Shown in pieces: positions 1-7,164 of a stretch of 17,513 nt of DNA. The stretch comes from Peptococcaceae bacterium BRH_c23 (lineage in GTDB: Bacteria > Bacillota_B > Desulfitobacteriia > Desulfitobacteriales > Desulfitobacteriaceae). Made by a program: the position numbers and the translations under genes. Below the pieces are notes generated by a model. It saw only the letters and a list, made by a program, of their open reading frames with translations, did not search any database and was not told the origin of the DNA. Position 1 is the first letter of the stretch, and every line of letters begins with the position of its first letter. The stretch spans positions 1 through 17,513 of the forward strand of contig LADV01000219.1 of NCBI GenBank assembly GCA_000961805.1. Reading direction: 5' to 3'.

Positions 1-473
1 GCTTTTGCAGCTTCTAACGCCGCTGTCATACCAGTCAAGCCGCCACCTACTACTAGTAAAGTTTTGACCATATTTTCGCCTTGGTAAGGTACCGGCAGAT
101 CGATATGCTTCACCTTAGCAAGACCCATTCTTATATAATCCTCTGCCATCATCTGGGTATCTTCATCGTTGGCAGGTTGGCTCCAGATGACCTGTTCTCT
201 AAGGTTTACCCTCTCCATAATACAGGAAGAGTCAAATTCAAAAACATCATAATTGACACGTGGGGAGCAAGCAGCTATAAGAAGTGTATTAACACCCTCA
301 CTCTCAATGTCATTCTTGATTAGCGCAACCCCTTCCGGTCCACAGAGAAAAGGGTGTGTTTTACATACCGGAACCTTGCCCTCCTTGGTGGCAACCTTGG
401 ACAGGCTCTCTATTTTTAGAGATTCTCCGATACTACAGCCAGTACAGATATAAACACCTGTTTTTTTATCCAT
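1..473 (-). CDS. qmoB: QmoB, HdrA-like flavoprotein of the Qmo complex (partial, N-terminal part only)
   Basis: About 158 N-terminal residues are visible; the gene continues off the left edge. The start ATG (473-471) follows GAGGAGG, which overlaps the end of qmoA, so the two genes are translationally close (4 bp apart). The N-terminus has the QmoB pattern: a CTGC motif (C10, C13), then VCKTHPFLCGPEG (C37, C44) and AACSPR (C69). A dinucleotide-binding GGGLTG (G143, G145, G148) then begins the FAD domain after an internal Met. Family knowledge: QmoB is an HdrA-related flavoprotein of roughly 700-750 residues that works with QmoA in electron transfer between the quinone pool and APS reductase during dissimilatory sulfate reduction. 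In Gram-positive sulfate reducers the membrane QmoC is often replaced by HdrBC, which could lie beyond the left edge. The closeness to QmoB rather than a generic HdrA is judged from remembered family sequence. Confidence 0.88.
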   Translation of the reverse strand, partial: MDKKTGVYICTGCSIGESLKIESLSKVATKEGKVPVCKTHPFLCGPEGVALIKNDIESEGVNTLLIAACSPRVNYDVFEFDSSCIMERVNLREQVIWSQPANDEDTQMMAEDYIRMGLAKVKHIDLPVPYQGENMVKTLLVVGGGLTGMTAALEAAK

Positions 474-477
474 TGGG

Positions 478-1710
478 CTACCTCCTCACCGTAGATTGAA
501 TGGCTTTAAGCGCTGCAGAAGTAGAATCTTTAACCGATGAGGAAACATCCAACGGCTTCTTGACACATCCTGCGCCATAAATTCCAAGTTTGGAAAGAAT
601 AAATCCATCCTCATCACAGGCTATTGCCTCAGGTACATTCGAAGTAGCTGGTACCATTCCTGTCGCCAATACAACCATGTCAACGGTTTCCTTCATAATT
701 TCGCCGGTCAACTGATTCTCTACTTGAACGATTAAATCTTTGCTTAGCGGATCCTCCGAGATCTCGCCAACTTTTCCTTTAATCATGGTAATATCATCTT
801 GCACTTTGGTATAAAAATCTTCATGTTTACCCATCGCCCTGACATCTATATAAAACATATAAACCTTAGAATCTGGATTCATTGCTTTGACGTAGGTGGC
901 TTGTTTGAGTGAAGCCATACAGCAAACTCCAGAACAATAGGGCAGATGATTTTCATCACGGGAACCAGCGCACTGGACAAAAGCAACAGTTTTAACCTCT
1001 TTACCGTCCGACGGGCGAACAATTTTGCCAGCCGTTGGGCCGTTAGAGGCTGCTAATCTCTCCATAATTACATTAGTAATAACATTTTGATGCTGTCCAT
1101 AACCATAGTAGTCAACTTTCTTGGCATCATAAGGCTCCCAGCCTGTAGCCCAGACAATTGCACCTACATTCAAATTAAAACTTTTAGGTGCCATGTCCAA
1201 CTCAATGGCATCATATTGGCAGGCGGTTACACACTTTGCGCATTCCGCTCCCAGACAAGCTTTTTCATCAATTACATACTTCATTGGGAAAGCAAACTCA
1301 TGTGCTTTATAAATCGCCTTAGTTTTATCCAATCCGTAATTAAACTCATTTGCTCTCTCAACTGGACATACTTCCGAGCACTTCCCACAAGCCGTACAAC
1401 TCTGTTTTACATAACGCGGATTTGATTTAACGGTTACTGTATAATCACCTTCTACACCGTCAATCTTTTCGATTTCAGCTAAAGTAAAGAATTTGATTCG
1501 GGGATTTTGCTTAATCCGTTTAAAGTTAATCTCCAACCCGCAGTTCGGGGGGCACAATTTAGGAAAATACTGGTTCATCTGGGCTACTCTGCCACCTAGG
1601 TAGGATTTTTGTTCGATCAGATAGACCTCGCTTCCTGCTTCGGAAGCTTCAATAGCGGCTGTAAGTCCGCTGACTCCCCCTCCGACTACTAAAATACTCT
1701 TATGCGCCAT
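478..1710 (-). CDS. qmoA: QmoA, HdrA-like FAD/iron-sulfur subunit of the quinone-interacting oxidoreductase
   Basis: This is a soluble 410-residue flavoprotein. An N-terminal Rossmann motif VVGGGVSGL (G10, G12, G15) is followed by LGGR and by NQYFPKLCPPNCGLE. One [4Fe-4S] motif is C105/C108/C111/C115. A second Cys group, C152/C157/C160/C164, resembles a further ferredoxin-like cluster. The HdrA-type CAGSRD plus YCSGVCCMASLKQA block (C247, C259, C263, C264) and a C-terminal LATGM-GCVKKPLDV FAD region complete it. The length matches QmoA (about 410). The start MAHKS is preferred over an upstream in-frame ATG at 1734 because AAGGGAGGT sits 7 nt before it. Family role: electron transfer between QmoB/QmoC or Hdr partners and AprBA. 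qmoB follows 4 bp downstream. There is no aprBA upstream within the window; a long leader precedes the gene instead. Confidence 0.92.
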   Translation of the reverse strand: MAHKSILVVGGGVSGLTAAIEASEAGSEVYLIEQKSYLGGRVAQMNQYFPKLCPPNCGLEINFKRIKQNPRIKFFTLAEIEKIDGVEGDYTVTVKSNPRYVKQSCTACGKCSEVCPVERANEFNYGLDKTKAIYKAHEFAFPMKYVIDEKACLGAECAKCVTACQYDAIELDMAPKSFNLNVGAIVWATGWEPYDAKKVDYYGYGQHQNVITNVIMERLAASNGPTAGKIVRPSDGKEVKTVAFVQCAGSRDENHLPYCSGVCCMASLKQATYVKAMNPDSKVYMFYIDVRAMGKHEDFYTKVQDDITMIKGKVGEISEDPLSKDLIVQVENQLTGEIMKETVDMVVLATGMVPATSNVPEAIACDEDGFILSKLGIYGAGCVKKPLDVSSSVKDSTSAALKAIQSTVRR

Positions 1711-1723
1711 CCTTCTACCTCCC

Positions 1724-1786
1724 TTATATGTCAATAAACTCTCGGTGTTTGCCGAGGCAGTTGGTACAAGGATTTCCTTGATCCAA
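1724..1786 (-). CDS. possible 20-residue leader peptide with a CTNC motif (tentative)
   Basis: This frame reads LDQGNPCTNCLGKHREFIDI from a TTG and stops with a TAA inside the ribosome binding site of qmoA. That arrangement would couple its translation to qmoA. An AGGAGG lies 12 nt upstream of the TTG, longer than ideal. The frame stays open upstream to about 46 codons but has no ATG, GTG or other TTG. The coding span coincides with two hairpins. It could be an upstream regulatory peptide, the remnant of a longer cysteine-containing protein, or chance. Confidence 0.2.
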   Translation of the reverse strand: MDQGNPCTNCLGKHREFIDI

Positions 1787-1787
1787 C
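1741..1787 (-). promoter_or_regulatory. two tandem hairpins in the qmoA leader
   Basis: On the minus strand a first hairpin (1787-1760) pairs GTTGG with CCAAC around an inner CAAGG-AAAT-CCTTG stem with a 2x2 internal loop. A second (1756-1741) pairs CTCGG with CCGAG around a 6-nt loop. They lie 31 to 77 nt before the qmoA ATG and have no T-run. They are more consistent with a regulatory or stability leader than with a terminator. Confidence 0.4.
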
Positions 1788-1941
1788 CTTATAGCATTCC
1801 TCCTACTGTTTTTATAGAAGGATAATTGCTTTCGTAGTATTGTAAGGAAATGGACTGATAAGCGAATATGATTTCTTTCACATATTCAATCAAAAAAATA
1901 AAGTAACTTTAGAATGTATCGAATCGAGATTAATTTTATAT

Positions 1942-1969
1942 ATTTTACGAAACGTAACTATTTGCACAA
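1942..1969 (-). promoter_or_regulatory. candidate qmoA promoter with an overlapping dyad
   Basis: On the minus strand TTGTGC (1969-1964) and TAAAAT (1947-1942) are 16 nt apart. The dyad TTACG-TTT-CGTAA (1957-1945) overlaps the spacer and the -10 box, as an operator might. The -35 match is poor. If real, the qmoA leader would be about 225 nt and include both hairpins. Confidence 0.25.
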
Positions 1970-2005
1970 AGTATTCCGACAATCTTCTTAAAATTAGATT
2001 AGCAC

Positions 2006-2034
2006 TGATGGCATATTAAGTCAATATGCCATCA
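2006..2034. repeat. perfect 12-bp stem inverted repeat
   Basis: TGATGGCATATT (2006-2017) and AATATGCCATCA (2023-2034) flank the 5-nt loop AAGTC. There is no T-run on either side, so it is not a canonical intrinsic terminator. It could be an operator, or a processing or stability element. A second, imperfect dyad (TTAGC...GCTAA, 2035-2054) follows at once. Confidence 0.5.
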
Positions 2035-2370
2035 TTAGCATATCCTATGGCTAATTCCATCAAAAGTCCGTTCCGTATCTCTTGAAAACTGCTAAATTTA
2101 AGCTTGTCCCTTTGATCATGTCCTAGTTAATATAGCGGGATTTAGTTTGGAATTGTGTATAACCTATGGTTAGCCTATATCTCCACCTCAACTACCGCAA
2201 AATGGGTAAGACAACATTTATTACAAAGTCCAGTAGTTTAAATGAATTTAGTGGTGTTCTTCAAAATGTCCGCTATCTGACCATAGTAATTCTGAATAGA
2301 GTATACATAATTCAGCGAAAGGCATTTGAAAGAGTCAAGACCGACACTTCAACATGGTTCGTCTCAAATG

Positions 2371-3264
2371 CTAAAGTTTTTCTCTTTGCAAATACATTTT
2401 ATACAATACTTGAGTTCCACTGTCTTCTTCCCCTAGTTCCGCTAATTGTTCGTACATTGACTTAGCCAGTTCCAAACCCGGGGTGATCAAACCCATTTTT
2501 CGAGCAGATTCTAGAGCAATCGTCATATCCTTAATAAAATGTTTAACATAGAAACCCGGCGCGAAATTGTTTGCTAGCATTCGTGGAGCCAGATTAGTTA
2601 ATGAAAAGCTCCCAGCAGCTCCCGATTCAATACTTTTTAAAACTATTTCTGGATCTAAACCAGACTTTTGAGCATAAGCCATCGCTTCACAAACCCCAAT
2701 CATATTGGAAGCAATTGTAATTTGATTACACATTTTGGTATGTTGCCCAGATCCGGCTTTTCCTTGCAGAATAATATTTTTGCCCACAATTTTGAAAATA
2801 GGTACTATAGCATTATAGGCTTCTTCATCCCCGCCCACCATAATCGCTAAACGTGCTTCTTTGGCACCAATGTCTCCACCAGATACAGGAGCATCTAATG
2901 CGTACAGTCCCTTGGCTTTAGCCTCTTCATAAATTTTATTAGCTAACTCAGGATCTGAGGTGGTCATATCCACTAAATAAGTTCCACTTTTGGCATGATT
3001 AATTATGCCGTTAACTCCTAGATATACTTCTTCAACATCTTTAGGATAACCTACCATAGAGATGATCACGTTACTCTGGGCCGCCAAATCGGCAACGGTA
3101 TCTTGCCATATAGCTCCCCTCTGGATTAATTCTTCTGCACTTGCTTTTGTGCGGTTATAAACAACCACTTGATAACCAGCCTTTAAGAGATGACCAACCA
3201 TACTTTTACCCATAACTCCTGTACCAATAAAACCAATAACCGTATTTGCTAACGTTAATGTCAT
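2371..3264 (-). CDS. beta-hydroxyacid dehydrogenase (3-hydroxyisobutyrate dehydrogenase / tartronate semialdehyde reductase family)
   Basis: This 297-residue protein is full length for the family. The N-terminal Rossmann fold carries GFIGTGVMG (G14, G16, G19). After beta-2 comes YNRT (R38), the type of position that favours NADP(H). The substrate loop DAPVSGG is at 124-130. The catalytic lysine is K177 in GSGQHTKMCNQ, and a conserved KD pair is at 245-246. The C-terminus is the usual all-helical domain. The family oxidises 3-hydroxyisobutyrate, D-glycerate, 4-hydroxybutyrate or related hydroxyacids reversibly; the exact substrate cannot be read from sequence. The ATG is preceded by GGGGGG about 8 nt upstream. 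It appears monocistronic: a TATAAT lies at 3303-3298 and a terminator-like hairpin of the preceding gene at 3335-3369. Confidence 0.88.
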   Translation of the reverse strand: MTLTLANTVIGFIGTGVMGKSMVGHLLKAGYQVVVYNRTKASAEELIQRGAIWQDTVADLAAQSNVIISMVGYPKDVEEVYLGVNGIINHAKSGTYLVDMTTSDPELANKIYEEAKAKGLYALDAPVSGGDIGAKEARLAIMVGGDEEAYNAIVPIFKIVGKNIILQGKAGSGQHTKMCNQITIASNMIGVCEAMAYAQKSGLDPEIVLKSIESGAAGSFSLTNLAPRMLANNFAPGFYVKHFIKDMTIALESARKMGLITPGLELAKSMYEQLAELGEEDSGTQVLYKMYLQREKL

Positions 3265-3297
3265 ATGTTCTACCCCCCGTTTGACTCCTATTTCCTA

Positions 3298-3303
3298 ATT
3301 ATA
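3298..3303 (-). promoter_or_regulatory. candidate -10 box of the hydroxyacid dehydrogenase gene
   Basis: A consensus TATAAT sits 34 nt before the start codon on the minus strand. No good TTGACA-like -35 lies 16-18 nt upstream, so the call rests on the -10 box and the spacing to the gene. Confidence 0.3.
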
Positions 3304-3334
3304 GCCAATTTCAAGACAATAATCACTCATGAAT

Positions 3335-3369
3335 AAAGGACAGGCAGAATTTAATCCTACCTATCCTTT
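3335..3369 (-). terminator. terminator-like hairpin downstream of the superoxide reductase gene
   Basis: Read on the minus strand, AAAGGATAGGTAG (3369-3357) pairs along all 13 positions with CTGCCTGTCCTTT (3347-3335) if two G-U wobbles are allowed. The loop is 9 nt and TTTATT spans the 3' end of the stem. On the plus strand the two wobbles become A-C mismatches, so the fold belongs to a minus-strand transcript. It lies about 155 nt after the superoxide reductase stop. The T-tract is short, so termination efficiency is uncertain. Confidence 0.4.
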
Positions 3370-3381
3370 GATTTTACAATC

Positions 3382-3412
3382 AGAAAGTATAAACTTACGT
3401 TATATACTTTCT
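3382..3412. repeat. 10-bp inverted repeat between two minus-strand genes
   Basis: AGAAAGTATA (3382-3391) and TATACTTTCT (3403-3412) flank an 11-nt loop. It is AT-rich with no adjacent T-run. It may be an operator or a weak RNA hairpin. Confidence 0.4.
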
Positions 3413-3473
3413 AAGCATAAGTGCAACTAAGGCTGCCGCCTTCGCCTGCGGCTGACAGAATGACTAATACGTG

Positions 3474-3490
3474 CGAAGACAGTGTCTTCG
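3474..3490. repeat. 17-bp palindrome after the superoxide reductase gene
   Basis: CGAAGACA and TGTCTTCG flank a single central G. It lies 35-50 bp past the superoxide reductase stop. A second short GC-rich hairpin, GCCGC...GCGGC (3435-3452), is nearby. Together they make a structured 3' region without T-runs. Confidence 0.45.
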
Positions 3491-3524
3491 GGCGCCAGCC
3501 AAGTTTTCTTTACCACGACACAAT

Positions 3525-3911
3525 TTATAGATCTGCTTTCCAGAGCCCATGTATATTGCAATATTCTCTAACCTCTACGACATCATCAGATTTAGCGAGT
3601 TTAAAAATAGCTTCAGGCGCCTGGTTGGGTGCGAGTTCAGCTCTGAGTACCTGATCCTTAGTTAGGACTTCGATAAAGCGAATAAAATGTTTCTCTTCCA
3701 TTGGATGTGCTACACTACCGACCTTAACTTTAATTCCTTCGCTGACTATCTCAATAACAGGAACATGTTTTTCTAGACTAGCATCTTTAGTCCCTGCTTC
3801 AAGTTTATCCATCGGTTTATTACAGCAGACCAAAGCAGTTGCCCCCGTATGAACAACTTCAACAACATTGCCACAAATACTACAAACATAAAGCTCTCTA
3901 AGGTTTGTCAT
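3525..3911 (-). CDS. dfx: desulfoferrodoxin-type (2Fe) superoxide reductase
   Basis: This 128-residue cytoplasmic protein has both iron centres. The N-terminal desulforedoxin-like centre I uses C10, C13, C29 and C30. The catalytic centre II has EKHVP (E47, K48, H49), H69, H75, and the C-terminal C118 and H121 in CNIHGLW, giving the expected His4Cys ligand set plus the conserved Glu and Lys. Family role: one-electron reduction of superoxide to hydrogen peroxide with electrons from rubredoxin, without releasing oxygen as dismutases do; typical of strict anaerobes. The start MTNLREL is chosen over an in-frame ATG five codons upstream (3926) because GGAGG lies 8 nt before it. It stands alone, with its own candidate promoter and downstream hairpins. 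Confidence 0.95.
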   Translation of the reverse strand: MTNLRELYVCSICGNVVEVVHTGATALVCCNKPMDKLEAGTKDASLEKHVPVIEIVSEGIKVKVGSVAHPMEEKHFIRFIEVLTKDQVLRAELAPNQAPEAIFKLAKSDDVVEVREYCNIHGLWKADL

Positions 3912-3976
3912 TAACCATGCCTCCATTTCGATTTTTTTACCTATTCTAGTATTCTCCAGAAATTATAAATTTCCTC

Positions 3977-4004
3977 CTTATAAATATTCTTTTTTTGTAA
4001 TCAA
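3977..4004 (-). promoter_or_regulatory. dfx: candidate dfx promoter
   Basis: On the minus strand TTGATT (4004-3999) and TATAAG (3982-3977) are 16 nt apart, about 65 nt before the dfx start. Matches to the sigma-A consensus are 4/6 and 5/6. No confident PerR or Fur box was recognised. Confidence 0.35.
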
Positions 4005-4031
4005 AACTATAAACGCAGATCCTTGTGTTCA

Positions 4032-4055
4032 TCATATTCCTGAACTGGAATATGA
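4032..4055. repeat. dyad of 9-bp arms in the dfx/ligase intergenic region
   Basis: TCATATTCC and GGAATATGA flank TGAACT. It lies upstream of both candidate promoters, where a transcription factor site would fit. There is no T-run, so it is not a terminator. Confidence 0.4.
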
Positions 4056-4099
4056 CTATAGGGCCATTTTACTAAAGAACTATGGACTTGGCAGCACAA

Positions 4100-4130
4100 T
4101 TGACTGAATATTATAATTAAACGCTATACT
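4100..4130 (+). promoter_or_regulatory. candidate promoter of the ligase-HGD-D-activase operon
   Basis: TTGACT (4100-4105) and TATACT (4125-4130) are 19 nt apart, slightly long for sigma-A. A better TATAAT at 4148-4153 lacks a matching -35. The true start site is uncertain among these boxes. Confidence 0.3.
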
Positions 4131-4227
4131 ATAGCCAATATTTTTACTATAATACTATAAAAAGGGTTCAATTTTGACGCAGGCTAACTAAACGTTACTC
4201 GCACTAATTAATAAGGAGGGCAAGTAA

Positions 4228-5997
4228 ATGGACAAAGCCGCGACCACCGAAACACATGTTCCCTGGACAACACACTATGATCCTGAGGTACCCATCACAC
4301 TCCAGTATCCTGAGGTCACTCTGGATGAATTATTCCGCCGGAGTGTTGAGAAACATCCCAAGGCAAACGCCTTAATTTTTTTCGGGAAGGTGATTCGTTA
4401 CGAGCAATTAGGACGCTATGTCAACCGCTTAGCTTCTGCACTGAAGGAAATTGGAATTAATCAAGGAGACCGGATTGCCCTTTTGTTGCCAAACTGTCCC
4501 CAATATGTCATTAGTTATTATGCCATCTTAAGTATTGGGGCCGTAGTCGTTCCGGTCAATCCTCTGAGCACTGAGCCAGAACTCCTACATATTTTTCGAG
4601 ATGGCAAGATCCGTTCTGCTATTTGTCTCGATCTCTTAGCTGGTAGGTTGGAAAACGTCCGGGAAGCTTGCCATAACTCGGGCGAACAACATCTTCTCGA
4701 ACATACTTTTTACACCTCTCTTAATGAATTCATGCCTTATCCCATTAAGTCCCTTTACCCATTTACACGCAAGTTATCGCCTGAAGCTAAGTCTCGCTTA
4801 CCAAGCCGCATTTGGTTAAAAACCTTATTGGATCGCGAACCAAAACCTTATGTAACAAGGGAATTTGACCTTTTCCGAGATGAAGCCTTACTGATCTATA
4901 CTGGAGGGACAACTGGCAAACCTAAAGGGGTCATGCTTTCTCACTCTGCCCTAGTCGCCAATGCTACCCAAGGAGCCGCTTGGGTACAAATGAGCGAAAA
5001 TGATCGTTTACTTGCCGTCCTGCCAATCTTTCATGGCTTCGGCATGTCAGTCTGTATGAATGCACCCTTGATTTCTGGTGCTTCCTGCGTTCTTATTCCA
5101 CGCTTTAATGTGGATGACATTCTCAAAGGAATACACCGCTATCAAGCGACCCTCTTCGCAGGAGTGCCCACGATGTATATTGGCATCATTAACCACCCAC
5201 GTTTGTCACGCTTTAATCTCTCTTCTCTGCGCGGTTGTTTTGTTGGCGCGGCTCCATTAGCTCCAGAAGTTAAGCGGCAGTTTGAAGAACTAACCGACAG
5301 CAAACTCATGGAAGGTTATGGCCTTACAGAAGCAGTTACTGCGCTCTGTGCAAATCCCTATCGGGGCATCAACAAAACCGGCAGTATTGGTATGCCTTTT
5401 TCGGATGTCAGGATGGCGATTAGAGATATTGAAACCGGAGAGATCGACCTTCCACCCCAAGAATTTGGAGAAATTGTTCTGACGGGTCCCGAAATTATGC
5501 TTGGGTACTACAACCGCCCCGAAGAAACAGCTTATGCCATAAGAAATGGTTGGCTCTACACCGGAGATCTGGGCTACATGGACGAAGACGGTTATTTCTA
5601 TATTGTAGACCGTAAAAAGGATATGATTATTACCGGGGGTTTCAATGTATATCCGCGTGAAGTTGAAGATATCCTCTATCAACACCCGGCTGTAAAAGAG
5701 GCCTGTGTTATTGGAATACCAGATGGTTACAAGGGGGAAAAAGTTAAGGCGTTTATCACCTTAAGAGAAGCAGAAACAGTCGAAGAACAAGCCATAATTA
5801 CCTTTTGTCGAGAGCATCTCCTACCCTATAAAGTACCCCAACAAGTTGAGATCCGCGCCGAACTTCCTATGACAGCTATTGGTAAAATCTTAAAACGCTC
5901 CCTGCGTGAGGAAGACCAAATCAGTTCAGCCAGTCCACCTCACACCGATACTCCGCAACAGTCCGAATACGTTCCTGGTCAATCCCTAAAAGGCTAA
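4228..5997 (+). CDS. AMP-forming acyl-CoA ligase (fatty-acid/aromatic acid CoA ligase family)
   Basis: This 589-residue adenylate-forming enzyme activates a carboxylic acid with ATP and CoA to an acyl-CoA. Visible motifs in order are the ATP P-loop YTGGTTGKPKG (224-234), LPIFHGFG (265-272), YGLTE (364-368), YTGDLGY (444-450), the hinge DRKKDMI (461-467) followed by GGFNVYPREVE, and the C-terminal catalytic lysine K553 in TAIGKILKR. It most resembles long-chain or medium-chain acyl-CoA synthetases, but such calls do not fix the substrate. A polar tail of about 30 residues follows the usual C-terminus. The ATG follows AAGGAGGG by 8 nt. It heads a plus-strand operon with two HGD-D subunits and an activase, so it probably supplies the CoA thioester used by that radical system. 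Confidence 0.9.
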   Translation: MDKAATTETHVPWTTHYDPEVPITLQYPEVTLDELFRRSVEKHPKANALIFFGKVIRYEQLGRYVNRLASALKEIGINQGDRIALLLPNCPQYVISYYAILSIGAVVVPVNPLSTEPELLHIFRDGKIRSAICLDLLAGRLENVREACHNSGEQHLLEHTFYTSLNEFMPYPIKSLYPFTRKLSPEAKSRLPSRIWLKTLLDREPKPYVTREFDLFRDEALLIYTGGTTGKPKGVMLSHSALVANATQGAAWVQMSENDRLLAVLPIFHGFGMSVCMNAPLISGASCVLIPRFNVDDILKGIHRYQATLFAGVPTMYIGIINHPRLSRFNLSSLRGCFVGAAPLAPEVKRQFEELTDSKLMEGYGLTEAVTALCANPYRGINKTGSIGMPFSDVRMAIRDIETGEIDLPPQEFGEIVLTGPEIMLGYYNRPEETAYAIRNGWLYTGDLGYMDEDGYFYIVDRKKDMIITGGFNVYPREVEDILYQHPAVKEACVIGIPDGYKGEKVKAFITLREAETVEEQAIITFCREHLLPYKVPQQVEIRAELPMTAIGKILKRSLREEDQISSASPPHTDTPQQSEYVPGQSLKG

Positions 5998-6013
5998 GGA
6001 GAGGAGTCCCTTA

Positions 6014-7162
6014 ATGTCTGTAATCAATACGAACTCTGATACCAACGATTTACTTGAACTACTCCTGGAAGAATCTACGCTTAAAGGTGCGGTTCGTTTC
6101 CAACGTTATCCGGAACGAAAATTCTTCGGTTATTTTTGCTCCTATTTTCCAGAAGAACTTATCTTAGCGGCTGGTCTAGACCCTCTGCGCCTGTTTCCTG
6201 ATTCCGAAAACTCAACTCCTGCTGAACTCCCAGCTTATAGCTGTTCTTTGGCAAGAGGAACACTCGACATGGAAATCCGAGAGAAATGGCAAGACCTTGT
6301 CGGAATCGGGTTTACCCATACCTGTGACACAATGCAGTGCCTAAGTGGAATCTGGGCCGCCAGCGGTCGCAGCAAGACTGTCGATCTTGTCCCACCAGTC
6401 ATGTTAACGGCCCAAGGCGCCCCTCGATACTATCTTGCTGAATTGAATACTCTCTTAAAAGAACTAACGAACATAACTCAGCAAGAGATCAATCAGCAAG
6501 CCATTCAGGACGCCTTGAGGTTATGTGCTCAGACCCGTAAATTAGTGACTGAACTTGATGCCCTTAGGCCCGGCCTCCCTTCCCCCCTAGTGTTTTCTAT
6601 ACTCAGAGCAGGACAGCTTATGCCGCGTTCAGATTACGCTAAAGCCCTTGAGCTATGCCTCCCAACCTTAAAAGAAATGGCTGCAGTACCTCACCAGCGG
6701 GCGAAAGTCCTGATTAGCAGCGCAGTGTTAGAAAATGATAGCCTTTTCACAATGATTGAAGATTTGGGAGGGAGAGTCGTTGCGGATGATACCTGTACTG
6801 GTTATCGCCATTATTCTGGCCACACCCTAACCGAATCCGATAACCCGCTTGCCGATATAGTAAAGCGTTACTCTGAAATGCCCCCCTGTCCGTGTAAACA
6901 CCGCAGTCTAAATGAACGAATCGCCTATCTAACTGAACTTGCTAAGCAACGGCAAGCCCAAGGTGCGATTATCATTATTCGAAAATACTGCGACCCCCAT
7001 GCTTGGGATGCCGTAACTTTGGCCGAGAATTTCCGCAATAGCGGGATTCGCACTCTAACGCTGGAACTGGAAGGGGCTAATGTGGGGGGACAGGAAAGAA
7101 CAAGGCTCCAGGCCTTTTTAGAAAGCATCATTGAAGACCCTGGATTGAGAAAGGAGGGTTGA
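6014..7162 (+). CDS. 2-hydroxyacyl-CoA dehydratase / benzoyl-CoA reductase-like subunit (HGD-D family), first copy
   Basis: This 382-residue protein is of the HgdB/BcrC type. Conserved blocks are GYFCSYFPEELILAAG (37-54), SCSLARG (76-82), HTCDTMQ (102-108), a C-terminal KYCDPHAWD (324-332), then GIRTLTLELE (344-353) and GQERTRLQAFLE (359-370). C77, C104 and C326 are the best candidates for the three [4Fe-4S] cysteines. Extra cysteines occur at C109, C261, C292 and C294. Family role: the paired subunits hold [4Fe-4S] clusters that pass a low-potential electron to an enoyl-, hydroxyacyl- or aryl-CoA thioester to make a ketyl or aryl radical. The start follows AGGAGAGGAG, 16 bp after the ligase stop, and the next gene begins 2 bp after this stop. 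The name 2-hydroxyglutaryl-CoA dehydratase would be over-specific. Confidence 0.85.
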   Translation: MSVINTNSDTNDLLELLLEESTLKGAVRFQRYPERKFFGYFCSYFPEELILAAGLDPLRLFPDSENSTPAELPAYSCSLARGTLDMEIREKWQDLVGIGFTHTCDTMQCLSGIWAASGRSKTVDLVPPVMLTAQGAPRYYLAELNTLLKELTNITQQEINQQAIQDALRLCAQTRKLVTELDALRPGLPSPLVFSILRAGQLMPRSDYAKALELCLPTLKEMAAVPHQRAKVLISSAVLENDSLFTMIEDLGGRVVADDTCTGYRHYSGHTLTESDNPLADIVKRYSEMPPCPCKHRSLNERIAYLTELAKQRQAQGAIIIIRKYCDPHAWDAVTLAENFRNSGIRTLTLELEGANVGGQERTRLQAFLESIIEDPGLRKEG

Positions 7163-7164
7163 TC

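Larger units (their letters stand above)
1711..2370. other. 660-bp non-coding stretch between qmoA and the hydroxyacid dehydrogenase
   Basis: No open frame here has a credible start, ribosome binding site or recognisable protein. The longest plus frame overlaps the end of the dehydrogenase gene antisense and looks random. Directly visible are two hairpins in the qmoA leader (1741-1756 and 1760-1787), a 20-codon frame ending in the qmoA ribosome binding site (1724-1786), a small TTACG-AAA-CGTAA dyad (1945-1957) over a possible promoter, and a 12-bp stem hairpin (2006-2034). The stretch is long for this gene density and may hold a promoter, a regulatory leader and the 3' end of the dehydrogenase transcript. 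Confidence 0.6.
3912..4227. other. divergent intergenic region between dfx and the acyl-CoA ligase operon
   Basis: No gene is seen in this 316-bp AT-rich stretch. It separates two divergent transcripts. It holds a candidate dfx promoter (3977-4004, minus), a 9-bp stem dyad (4032-4055), candidate plus-strand promoter boxes (TTGACT 4100-4105 with TATACT 4125-4130; TATAAT at 4112 and 4148), and five copies of ACTATA at 4006, 4055, 4128, 4146 and 4154. The ligase ribosome binding site AAGGAGGG lies just before 4228. Confidence 0.55.

Noticed and set aside
2166..2465. 99-codon plus-strand open frame
   Set aside because: It overlaps the 3' end of the hydroxyacid dehydrogenase antisense, has no ribosome binding site and its translation resembles nothing recognisable.
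5290..5685. 131-codon minus-strand open frame
   Set aside because: It is antisense to the conserved C-terminal part of the acyl-CoA ligase.
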